Notes under the pieces: generated by a model
Databases searched by the model: none
What the model was told of the DNA's origin: nothing
Seen by the model: only the letters and a program-made list of their open reading frames with translations
Made by a program: the position numbers and the translations under genes
NCBI GenBank assembly: GCA_947505885.1
Contig: CANNMN010000095.1
Location: forward strand, 1-5,325
DNA: 5,325 nucleotides
Direction: 5' to 3'
Source: Rickettsiales bacterium
GTDB taxonomy: Bacteria; Pseudomonadota; Alphaproteobacteria; Rickettsiales; UBA1997
Shown: piece by piece, positions 1 through 5,325 of the stretch
How the letters are laid out: each line of letters begins with the position of its first letter
Numbering within the stretch: the stretch's first letter is position 1

Positions 1-78
1 AAGGGAATTGACGGCAAAACACCTTACGAAAAATTGCTTGAATACTTTGATCCAAAAACCAAAAACACCACCACGTAA
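1..78 (+). CDS. C-terminal end of an IS transposase (integrase core), 5' end outside window
   Basis: The frame starting at base 1 reads 25 codons (begins KGIDGKTPYEKLLEYFD) and stops at TAA 76-78. A short GKTPYE-L segment just before a polar tail is typical of the C-terminal end of DDE/integrase-core transposases of the IS481 and IS3 families, where it follows the catalytic domain. The catalytic residues lie outside the window, so activity cannot be judged. An inverted-repeat-like sequence about 20 to 50 bases after the stop fits the right end of the same element. The family level is fairly confident; IS481 versus IS3 is an inference. Confidence 0.65.
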   Translation, partial: KGIDGKTPYEKLLEYFDPKTKNTTT

Positions 79-95
79 ATTCGCGTGAAAACATT

Positions 96-120
96 TTGGT
101 TGTGTAAACAACGCGACCAA
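96..120 (+). terminator. Hairpin after the transposase gene, possible weak terminator
   Basis: Arms 96-105 (TTGGTTGTGT) and 111-120 (ACGCGACCAA) pair over 10 positions, including two G-U pairs, around a 5-base AAACA loop. Only TTCTT follows, so the U-tract is poor and strong intrinsic termination is doubtful. The hairpin overlaps the proposed IS end. It may act to block transcription into or out of the element, or simply be part of the terminal repeat. Confidence 0.4.
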
Positions 121-128
121 TTCTTACA
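101..128. repeat. Probable right terminal inverted repeat of the IS element
   Basis: The sequence ends in TTCTTACA at 121-128. Its reverse complement starts TGTAAGAATTGGTCGCG, and many IS481/IS3-type ends start with TG or TGT. It lies 22 bases after the transposase stop, the usual place for the right end. The flanking sequence becomes plausible coding sequence of a different gene from about 142. The left end and the target duplication are outside the window, so the exact boundary is inferred. Confidence 0.45.
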
Positions 129-141
129 TATTATGACATTC

Positions 142-500
142 ATGGACAAGTTCGAGAGTATAATTACCAAGTCGGTAAGGGGATTTTATTTGGTGACAAA
201 TTTATTCACTCTACGAAACCAGGACGTTCGGAACATCCAGTTATGATTCTCTGTTTTACTTTCGGTACTGATAAAATGAGATATTGGAATTCGATTTGTC
301 TCACTGCTGGATATCAAGGCGGCATGATACAAATGCCAAATAAGCAATGGATGCCTAGGGGGTGGGTGGGTTTATTGTATAGAGCAATAATTGCACCAAA
401 ACAAATTTTTACATTGATTACTAGGGGTTTATTGTATCGCGCATCAATGGAACTAAAACGAATTTCTTATAACTTACGCAGCAATCTGAAAGAAAAGTAA
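142..500 (+). pseudogene. Frameshifted gene for a small Imm45-like immunity protein (tentative family)
   Basis: Two overlapping frames make one coherent protein. ATG 142 opens MDKFESIITKSVRG, which on its own stops at TGA 244-246. From about base 180 the next frame continues GILFGDKFIHSTKPG and runs to TAA 498-500. The switch falls in GGGG at 179-182; one extra G there would join them into a product of about 119 aa. The second frame has no ATG, GTG or TTG before ATG 243, which would leave only a headless 85-aa product, so a decayed gene explains the region better. The pattern RG-x-L-F near the N-terminus, a hydrophobic strand (PVMILCFTFG), then TAGYQGG and W-x4-W resembles what I recall of Imm45 immunity proteins of polymorphic toxins; this is memory, not a search. 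No Shine-Dalgarno is visible before ATG 142, and the probable IS end lies 13 bases upstream, so the original promoter or leader may have been displaced. A programmed -1 frameshift is a less likely alternative. Confidence 0.45.
369..482 (+). repeat. Imperfect two-copy 57-bp tandem duplication inside the pseudogene
   Basis: GGTTTATTGTAT occurs at 369-380 and 426-437. The similarity extends over about 42 bases (369-410 against 426-467), with 33 identities by hand alignment. The period of 57 bases is 19 codons, so the duplication is in frame and gives GLLYRA twice. CTAGGGG lies next to both copies (355-361 and 421-427). This is an old, diverged duplication in the C-terminal part of the immunity-like gene. 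Confidence 0.7.
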
Positions 501-505
501 AAAAT

Positions 506-631
506 ATGGGTGTCAAAAAGAAAATTCAGCAAATTTTGGTTGTTTGCGGCGATCATGATATGCAGAAATTTTCGTTACTTGAAACTATGAGTATGAACAT
601 TGCCAGCAGGTGGTATACTAAAAAAATATAA
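506..631 (+). CDS. Small hypothetical ORF, 41 aa, doubtful
   Basis: ATG 506 to TAA 629-631 encodes a basic peptide starting MGVKKKIQQILVVCGDHD and ending in WYTKKI. I do not recognise it. It has no signal peptide or membrane segment. There is no convincing Shine-Dalgarno, only the A-rich stretch after the previous stop. Its end covers the promoter proposed for the downstream operon. The ILVVCGDHD stretch looks protein-like, so it may be a remnant of a larger lost gene. It is listed because it is the only sizeable open frame in the gap between 500 and 661. Confidence 0.2.
   Translation: MGVKKKIQQILVVCGDHDMQKFSLLETMSMNIASRWYTKKI
611..619 (+). promoter_or_regulatory. Extended -10 promoter for the five-gene operon
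   Basis: TGGTATACT at 611-619 matches the extended -10 form TGnTATAAT with one mismatch. No -35 hexamer sits at normal spacing, which extended -10 promoters can tolerate. Transcription would begin near 626, giving a leader of about 35 bases before ATG 661. It is the best candidate upstream of the operon. Confidence 0.45.
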
Positions 632-649
632 CTGCATTAACAAAAAATT

Positions 650-656
650 TAAGGAG
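650..656 (+). promoter_or_regulatory. Strong Shine-Dalgarno fixing the start at 661
   Basis: TAAGGAG at 650-656 is complementary to the 3' end of 16S rRNA and lies 4 bases before ATG 661. This matters because the protein is shorter than its family at the N-terminus: the site argues that the short form is the genuine start and not a mis-called internal ATG. Confidence 0.75.
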
Positions 657-660
657 AAAA

Positions 661-1884
661 ATGAATTCTAAAAATAATATTTTGCTTGGACTTGATGCTG
701 ATAATAAAAAATTATTCGTCGAAAATAATGATTATAGACACATCATATTAATCGCTCCGCATGGCTCTGGCAAAGGAGTTTGCTTTGTAATCCCAAGTCT
801 TTTGGCTTTTGAAGAATCTGCCATTGTTCATGATATTAAAATGGAGAATTATGAACTGACAAGTGGTCACAGAGCTTCAATCGGACATAAGATTTTTATG
901 TGGAATCCGCTTGGTGAAAACAGTAAAACTAATCGATATAATCCGCTGGATTTTATCAGTGCTGATCCGACGAAAATTATTGATGATGTTCAAAAAATTG
1001 CCCATCTTTTGATTAAAGATTGCAGTGATTATTCAGCTCAAGCTAAGAATTTATTTACCTCTCTTGTTCTCTATCTTGCTGCCAACGCCGCCAAAACTAA
1101 ATCATTTGGCGAGATTGCCAGAATGCTTGTGGGTGATTTAATTGCTGAAATTACTGATGCACTTCCGAAATTAAAAAATGATCTTCATCCATTTGCGCAT
1201 AGCCAAATTAAGTCTTTTTTGTCAAAAGATAAGCATGAACAAAATTCTATCATTCGGGTTTTAAGCAGCTATTTAGCACCGTGGAATAATCCTTTGATAG
1301 ATTACGCAACTTCTAAATCAGATTTTGATATTGCTGATTTTAAGAAAAACAAAACCACTCTTTATGTTGGGTTGAATCCTGCTGATATTGATAGATTACA
1401 GCCGGTAATGCAGTTCTTCTATGATCATGCCCTTGAAAGGCTGATGACAACAGTTGGAGAACTCGGATATAATGATAAAAATGGTGGGATATGTTTGTTT
1501 ATGGATGAGTTTTATTCCATCGGAAAATCAGAAATGTTAGCATCTGCAATGCCTTATTTTAGAGGCTATAAAATCAAATTATTTCTGATCACTTCCGATA
1601 TCGAAGGGATAGAAAATGTTTACGGAGAAAATGGCGCTTCGGCAATAATATCGGATTGTAGCTCAAAAATTTTCTTTGCCGCTAAAAGCTTCAAAACCGC
1701 CAATAAAATATCACAAACTTGTCTCGATAAATCAAAAAATGTTGAATTGTTATCGTGGCAAGAGGTCGCAGGCTTAGCCCCAGATTTACAAATTATTGCA
1801 ATAGATGGTGAGCAACCAATTATCTCAAAGAAGGTTTTTTATTACGAAGATGAAGAGGTAAAAAAGAGGATAAAGGCTGTTTAG
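661..1884 (+). CDS. VirD4/TraG-type coupling ATPase lacking the N-terminal membrane anchor
   Basis: This 407-aa protein belongs to the VirD4/TraG (T4SS-DNA_transf) family. These hexameric ATPases hand DNA or protein substrates to type IV secretion channels at the inner membrane. Visible motifs are Walker A APHGSGKG (32-39), the HDIKMEN segment (57-63) matching the family's D-x-KGEN with M for G, YNPL (93-96), Walker B ICLFMDEF (277-284), and the C-terminal LSWQEVAGLAPDLQ segment (364-377), which matches the family's late 'E-v-L-p-d-q-i' element. Residues of about 100-230 probably hold the all-alpha domain. The family is usually about 550 to 650 aa with two N-terminal membrane helices; here the ATPase domain begins almost at residue 7 and no membrane segment is seen, so the product is probably cytosolic. 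The glutamine usually found after the strand following Walker B appears to be Ser312 (ITSD, 310-313). It is the first gene of the operon, with a strong ribosome site, and its stop abuts the next start. No relaxase or other secretion genes are in view, so conjugation is only one possibility. Confidence 0.85.
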   Translation: MNSKNNILLGLDADNKKLFVENNDYRHIILIAPHGSGKGVCFVIPSLLAFEESAIVHDIKMENYELTSGHRASIGHKIFMWNPLGENSKTNRYNPLDFISADPTKIIDDVQKIAHLLIKDCSDYSAQAKNLFTSLVLYLAANAAKTKSFGEIARMLVGDLIAEITDALPKLKNDLHPFAHSQIKSFLSKDKHEQNSIIRVLSSYLAPWNNPLIDYATSKSDFDIADFKKNKTTLYVGLNPADIDRLQPVMQFFYDHALERLMTTVGELGYNDKNGGICLFMDEFYSIGKSEMLASAMPYFRGYKIKLFLITSDIEGIENVYGENGASAIISDCSSKIFFAAKSFKTANKISQTCLDKSKNVELLSWQEVAGLAPDLQIIAIDGEQPIISKKVFYYEDEEVKKRIKAV

Positions 1885-3675
1885 ATGACAAAAAAATCCC
1901 CTCAAAACACAATTCCGGAGTTTCTCTGGTCGGTCATCAAGCCTTATAAATGGTGGTATTTGCTGATGATACAGGCGCCAATAATTGGGTCTTTCTATAA
2001 AGTTGTTAATAGCTATGCCATAAAATTAGTGGTTGATGATTTTACAAAAATTACCACGCCGGAATATTTAGATTTAGCCTATCCAATATTCATATATGTT
2101 GGCGCCATCTTAATCATGGAAGCCGGTTGGCGACTCTCTCACTTTGCCTGGATGAAATCTCAGCCATTTGTAAGAGCGGGCATTACCGCAAAAGCATATG
2201 ATTATATCCAAAATCACTCCTACCAATTTTTCCAAAATATTCATAGCGGATCAATTGTAAGCAAGATCAAAGGAATAGAAGCGGGATATAATAATTTGTG
2301 GTTTGGAATTCATCACCGGCTGGCGAACCCAATGCTTGAAATATTAGTTACGATAATTGCCCTCGCTTTCATCAATTTGCAATTATTCGTTTTTATGGCT
2401 ATTTGGTGCTGCGTGTTTTTTCCGGTAATGCTGGGAATGTCCCTCAAAGTCAGTAAGCTTGCTAAAGCAACAACAGACTCACATCACGAAGCTATGGGAT
2501 TTATTGCCGATAATATTACCAATATTTTTTCATTATTTTCTTTTGCATCCAGACGCCAGGAATTGAAGAAAATTGATAAATTTCTCAACGATGACCGGGC
2601 AAAAAAAGATTATGCCTGGATAAGATATGAATTAAAAATGGCGTTTGTTGGCATTGCTTTTTATGCCACAATGTTGGTTTCACTGCTTCTTTTTATGATT
2701 CACTTGCGCCGCATCAATGCCATTACAATCGGGGATTTCGTCTTTGTAATGACGGTGACATTTTTTGTGGTTGATAATATATGGAAATTAACCAGCGAGA
2801 TTGGCGATTTTCTTGGCAAAATTGGTGACTTAAAATCCTCCTTTTCAGTTCTACAAATCTCGCAGGAAATAATTGATAGGTCAAACGCATCTGCGCTAAA
2901 AATTCACAAAGGTGAAATAGTTTTTAAGGATGTGTCTTTTGGCTACGAAAAAGAAGGATTGCACACGCTTAAAAATCTAAACCTTCACATCAAAGCGGGT
3001 GAGAAAATCGGTTTAGTCGGATATTCCGGCGCAGGCAAATCAACGCTCGTTTCGCTTTTACTAAAAAACTTCAAAATCGGTAGCGGCGATATTTTAATTG
3101 ATGGTCAAAGCATTTATGCTGTCAGCTCCGATTCTCTGCGCTCACAAATTGCTTTAATTCCGCAAGACACAATGTTGTTTCATCGCTCAATTGGTGAAAA
3201 TATTGGCTATGCAAAAGAGAATGCCACTCAAGCTGAAATTGAGAATGCGGCAAAAAAATCTCACATTCACGAATTCATCACCACCCTTCCCAATGGTTAT
3301 GAAACTTTGGTTGGCGAAAGAGGAATTAAATTATCCGGTGGTCAAAGACAAAGGATTGCAATCGCCAGAGCAATCTTAAAAGACGCGCCAATTTTAATTT
3401 TGGATGAAGCAACCTCCAGCCTCGATTCTCATACCGAAAACCAAATTCAAGAAAGCCTAAATCTATTAATTGATGATCAATCCAAAACCGTAATTGCCGT
3501 TGCCCACAGGCTTTCCACGCTTAAACACATGGATAGAATTATCGTTTTAGATAAGGGAAAAATTATTGAAGACGGAACTCACGAAGAGTTATTAAAAACC
3601 CAAGGCTATTATCAGAGTATGTGGAGCATGCAAGCTGGTGGATTTTTGCCAGAATCTTTAGATGAAAATCAATGA
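1885..3675 (+). CDS. ABC exporter half-transporter (membrane domain fused to ATPase domain)
   Basis: This 596-aa protein has the standard length and order of a type IV ABC exporter half-transporter (MsbA/multidrug-like), which works as a dimer in the inner membrane and pumps substrates outward using ATP. The membrane domain fills residues of about 20-310, with hydrophobic helices near 22-42, 64-83, 151-185, 252-272 and 283-299. The ATPase domain follows with all motifs intact: A-loop Tyr354, Walker A GYSGAGKST (379-387), Q-loop Gln427, signature LSGGQ (483-487), Walker B ILILDE (503-508), D-loop SSLD (511-514) and switch His541. It should therefore be active. The substrate cannot be read from sequence. 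ATG 1885 directly follows the upstream stop TAG 1882-1884; TAAAGG at 1871-1876, 8 bases before the start, is a plausible ribosome site inside the upstream gene, so translation is probably coupled. Confidence 0.93.
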   Translation: MTKKSPQNTIPEFLWSVIKPYKWWYLLMIQAPIIGSFYKVVNSYAIKLVVDDFTKITTPEYLDLAYPIFIYVGAILIMEAGWRLSHFAWMKSQPFVRAGITAKAYDYIQNHSYQFFQNIHSGSIVSKIKGIEAGYNNLWFGIHHRLANPMLEILVTIIALAFINLQLFVFMAIWCCVFFPVMLGMSLKVSKLAKATTDSHHEAMGFIADNITNIFSLFSFASRRQELKKIDKFLNDDRAKKDYAWIRYELKMAFVGIAFYATMLVSLLLFMIHLRRINAITIGDFVFVMTVTFFVVDNIWKLTSEIGDFLGKIGDLKSSFSVLQISQEIIDRSNASALKIHKGEIVFKDVSFGYEKEGLHTLKNLNLHIKAGEKIGLVGYSGAGKSTLVSLLLKNFKIGSGDILIDGQSIYAVSSDSLRSQIALIPQDTMLFHRSIGENIGYAKENATQAEIENAAKKSHIHEFITTLPNGYETLVGERGIKLSGGQRQRIAIARAILKDAPILILDEATSSLDSHTENQIQESLNLLIDDQSKTVIAVAHRLSTLKHMDRIIVLDKGKIIEDGTHEELLKTQGYYQSMWSMQAGGFLPESLDENQ

Positions 3676-3705
3676 ATGTAATATATGAAAGAAGGAGCTG
3701 AAATA
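3672..3705 (+). promoter_or_regulatory. Unusual translation-initiation region: Shine-Dalgarno facing an ATA codon, with a 9-codon mini-ORF
   Basis: There is no Shine-Dalgarno before the annotated methyltransferase ATG 3685. A strong one, GAAGGAG, lies at 3691-3697 inside the gene and is ideally spaced (5 bases) before ATA 3703, in the methyltransferase frame (codon 7). In addition, ATG 3672 overlaps the ABC exporter stop as ATGA and opens a 9-codon frame ending at TGA 3699-3701, one base before that ATA. The arrangement suggests either coupling and re-initiation, or an ancestral ATG start changed to ATA. Confidence 0.35.
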
Positions 3706-4491
3706 AGAAAAAATCCAACATATAACACAATTGGTAAAACTTACGATACTACCCGTAAAGCTGATCCGGAAATTACAAAACTTCTTACCGAATATTTATC
3801 GCCTGAACCAAATGGAAAATATCTCGATATAGCATGCGGATCAGGCAATTATACCACCGCTTTGCACAAACAAAATATTGACATTTGTGGAATTGAGATT
3901 TCTGAAGAAATGTTAAGTAAGGCAAGAAAGAAATCTCCCGATATTTCCTGGTATCAGGGGGATGCAAAAAAACTCCCCGCAAAAAATAAAAGCTTTGATG
4001 GTGCAATTTGTACCTTGGCAACTCATCATATTAAGAACATAAAACAAGCTTATCTTGAGGCTTTTCGAGTAATCAAAAAAGGTAAATTCGTAATTTTCAC
4101 TGCAACTCCAGAGCAAATGAAACAATATTGGTTGTGGGAATATTTCCCAAAAATGATGGAAAATGGATCAGCCATAATGCACAGATTTAGCGAACATGAA
4201 GATGCACTAAAAAATGCTGGCTTTACCAATATTACAAAAAAGCCGTTTTTTGTAACCAATAATTTGCAGGACTGGTTTTTACAATCAGGAAAATATCGTC
4301 CGGAAGTCTATTTGGATGAGAGTGTTCGCGCCGGAATTTCTTCATTTCATTTATCTACGAATGAAAATGAAATTAATTTAGGTTTAGCGAAATTGAAAAA
4401 CGATATTGAGCTCGGCAATATCAAGAAAATCATTGATGAATACGAGAGCAGTGTTGGTGACTACTGCTTTATAGTTGGAGAAAAATTATGA
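3685..4491 (+). CDS. Class I SAM-dependent methyltransferase (UbiE/Methyltransf_11 type)
   Basis: This 268-aa protein has a Rossmann-type SAM-binding domain at about 44-140: motif I LDIACGSGNY (47-56), the acidic Glu71 at the end of the second strand (GIEIS) that should hold the SAM ribose, GDAKKLP (92-98) for adenine contact, and SFDGAICTLATHHI (103-116) at motif post-II. The N-terminal stretch YNTIGKTYDTTRKADP (13-28) is a recognisable lead-in in this class of small-molecule methyltransferases. The C-terminal half is less conserved and has W/F-rich segments (147-155, 197-198) that may shape the acceptor pocket. The methyl acceptor is unknown. It starts 9 bases after the ABC exporter stop and overlaps the next gene by 4 bases. 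The start is uncertain: ATG 3685 lacks a ribosome site, while a strong one precedes ATA 3703. Confidence 0.85.
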   Translation: MKEGAEIRKNPTYNTIGKTYDTTRKADPEITKLLTEYLSPEPNGKYLDIACGSGNYTTALHKQNIDICGIEISEEMLSKARKKSPDISWYQGDAKKLPAKNKSFDGAICTLATHHIKNIKQAYLEAFRVIKKGKFVIFTATPEQMKQYWLWEYFPKMMENGSAIMHRFSEHEDALKNAGFTNITKKPFFVTNNLQDWFLQSGKYRPEVYLDESVRAGISSFHLSTNENEINLGLAKLKNDIELGNIKKIIDEYESSVGDYCFIVGEKL

Positions 4492-5165
4492 ATACCCAAC
4501 TTAAGGCGGTTATTTTTGATATGGATGGTCTGATGCTAGATACGGAAGCCCTAGCAATACCGTCAATGCAAGTAGCTGGAAAGGCTATCGGAATCAATCT
4601 CACTGATGAAATTTTGATAGAGATGAACGGCCTAAATGAAAGTGACTCAAACGTATTTTTAGAGAAAAAGCTAGGTAGATCCATAGATCAGAAAAAATTT
4701 TCAGAGGCTTTCTATGAGGACTATAATAAGGCAATTGCAGAAAAAGGCCTTTTCATCAAGGAAGGATTAATTGAATTGATCGACTGTTTAAAAGAGAACA
4801 ACATAAAGCTTGCAGTGGCAACTTCTACAAGAAATGACCTGGCATTGAGAAAGCTAAAATTAGCGGGAATTATAGATCAATTTGAAGTTGTTATTGGTGG
4901 TGATCAAGTTGCACAAGGTAAGCCAGCACCAGACCCATATTTAAAAGCTGCCAGTAAGTTGGGCGTTGATGTTAGTAACTGCCTCGCATTAGAAGATTCT
5001 GACAATGGAGCTATGTCGGCATTTAGCGCTGGAATCGGAGTAATTGTAGTTCCAGATCTTAAACGACCTTCACTAGTCACAAAAGAAATTGCATTAGCCG
5101 TTTGCGCCTCATTGTTTGAGGTAAAGGAATTAATATTGCAGAAATTTTTAATAACCAAAAAGTGA
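4488..5165 (+). CDS. HAD-IA hydrolase, beta-phosphoglucomutase/phosphatase-like
   Basis: This 225-aa protein is full length for HAD subfamily IA (cap type C1) enzymes, which remove or move phosphate on small sugars and related metabolites. Motif I is FDMDGLMLDTE (10-20), with nucleophile Asp11 and acid/base Asp13. Motif II is ATST (111-114), with Ser113 the likely key residue. Motif III is Lys145 in GKPAPDP (144-150). Motif IV is the acidic pair Glu169-Asp170 in LEDSDNGAMSA (168-178). The cap lies at about 20-90. All catalytic residues are present, so it should be active in the cytoplasm. The sequence does not separate phosphomutase from phosphatase. ATG overlaps the methyltransferase stop as ATGA (4488-4491), and GGAG at 4477-4480, 7 bases upstream, supports this start. 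Confidence 0.9.
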   Translation: MNTQLKAVIFDMDGLMLDTEALAIPSMQVAGKAIGINLTDEILIEMNGLNESDSNVFLEKKLGRSIDQKKFSEAFYEDYNKAIAEKGLFIKEGLIELIDCLKENNIKLAVATSTRNDLALRKLKLAGIIDQFEVVIGGDQVAQGKPAPDPYLKAASKLGVDVSNCLALEDSDNGAMSAFSAGIGVIVVPDLKRPSLVTKEIALAVCASLFEVKELILQKFLITKK

Positions 5166-5325
5166 TGAAAAAGAAGATTGATGATACCGCAAATTGGCCA
5201 AAAATAATAACTGAACGCCTATTTTTACGATTGCCAGAATTTGAAGATGCACAAGTCATGTGTGATTTTGTTATTAAAAACAAAGCTCACCTTTCTCTTT
5301 GGGAGTCGGCGCAAAAAGACTCTTA
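5165..5325 (+). CDS. GNAT acetyltransferase, RimJ/RimL type, 3' end outside window
   Basis: Only the first 53 codons are visible, starting MKKKIDDTANWPKIITERL. The stretch ITERLFLRLPEFEDAQ (about 15-30) matches the opening beta strand and helix of RimJ/RimL-like GNAT proteins (usual pattern T-x-RL-x-LR-x5-DA), followed by NKAHLSLWE, which fits the 'N-x-H-L-x-x-W' element of the same group. These enzymes transfer acetyl from acetyl-CoA to protein N-termini or small molecules; the CoA-binding loop is not in the window. The start overlaps the HAD stop as TGATG (5163-5167), so translation is probably coupled, and the gene extends the operon rightward. Confidence 0.8.
   Translation, partial: MKKKIDDTANWPKIITERLFLRLPEFEDAQVMCDFVIKNKAHLSLWESAQKDS

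Noticed and set aside
108..242. Upstream in-frame extension of the 243-500 ORF through the IS end
   Set aside because: The frame is open from 108 but has no ATG, GTG or TTG. The other frame offers ATG 142 and a better-matching N-terminus, so a frameshift is preferred.
358..370. G-quadruplex at GGGGGTGGGTGGG
   Set aside because: Only three clear G-runs are close together; a fourth (424-427) is over 50 bases away, so a stable quadruplex is not supported.
600..619. TTGCCA (600-605) as a -35 element for TATACT (614-619)
   Set aside because: The spacer is only 8 bases, far below about 17. The extended -10 (TGG before TATACT) is the better explanation.
3191..3379. 62-codon plus-strand ORF inside the ABC exporter gene
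   Set aside because: It lies within the conserved ATPase domain (signature region) in another frame and has no recognisable motif.
3785..4259. Minus-strand ORFs across the methyltransferase gene
   Set aside because: They are antisense to a gene with clear SAM-binding motifs; the translations are Cys/Phe-rich with no domain.
4469..5283. Minus-strand ORFs across the HAD and GNAT genes
   Set aside because: They are antisense to two genes with intact family motifs and coupled starts, and have no ribosome sites of their own that I can support.
1..5325. CRISPR arrays, tRNA or rRNA genes
   Set aside because: No regularly spaced repeats, cloverleaf-like segments or rRNA signatures were seen; the coding run from 661 leaves no room for them.

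Overview
The window is AT-rich, tightly packed and entirely plus-strand. It has two parts: a short, degraded accessory region at about 1-630, and a compact run of five genes from 661 to the right edge, which probably form one operon. The low G+C and the gene types (IS remnant, immunity-like pseudogene, VirD4-like ATPase) suggest an AT-rich proteobacterium, possibly a host-associated one such as Rickettsiales, Holosporales or Legionellales. No marker gene is present, so this placement is a weak inference.

Left part. Bases 1-78 are the last 25 codons of a DDE/integrase-core transposase (IS481/IS3 type). A hairpin at 96-120 and a probable IS terminal inverted repeat ending near 128 follow. Just beyond it is what looks like a broken gene (142-500). 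Its N-terminus is read in one frame and the rest in another, with the break at a run of four G's (179-182). The repaired product has a pattern I associate from memory with Imm45-type immunity proteins of polymorphic toxins. The C-terminal part carries an imperfect 57-bp tandem duplication. A doubtful 41-codon ORF (506-631) follows.

Right part. An extended -10 promoter (611-619) and a strong Shine-Dalgarno (650-656) precede a 407-aa VirD4/TraG-type coupling ATPase that lacks the usual N-terminal membrane anchor. Its stop codon directly abuts the start of a full-length ABC exporter half-transporter (596 aa, membrane domain plus ATPase domain). After a 9-base gap come a class I SAM-dependent methyltransferase (268 aa), an HAD-IA phosphatase/phosphomutase-like hydrolase (225 aa; ATGA overlap) and the start of a RimJ/RimL-type GNAT acetyltransferase (TGATG overlap; cut by the window edge).

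How they might work together. The spacings imply co-transcription and translational coupling. The first two genes are both transport-related ATPases, and the last three are small-molecule or protein modifying enzymes. No other type IV secretion genes, relaxase or toxin are visible. The most unusual elements are the anchor-less coupling ATPase fused into an operon with an ABC exporter, and the methyltransferase start region, where the only good ribosome binding site points at an ATA codon instead of the annotated ATG.
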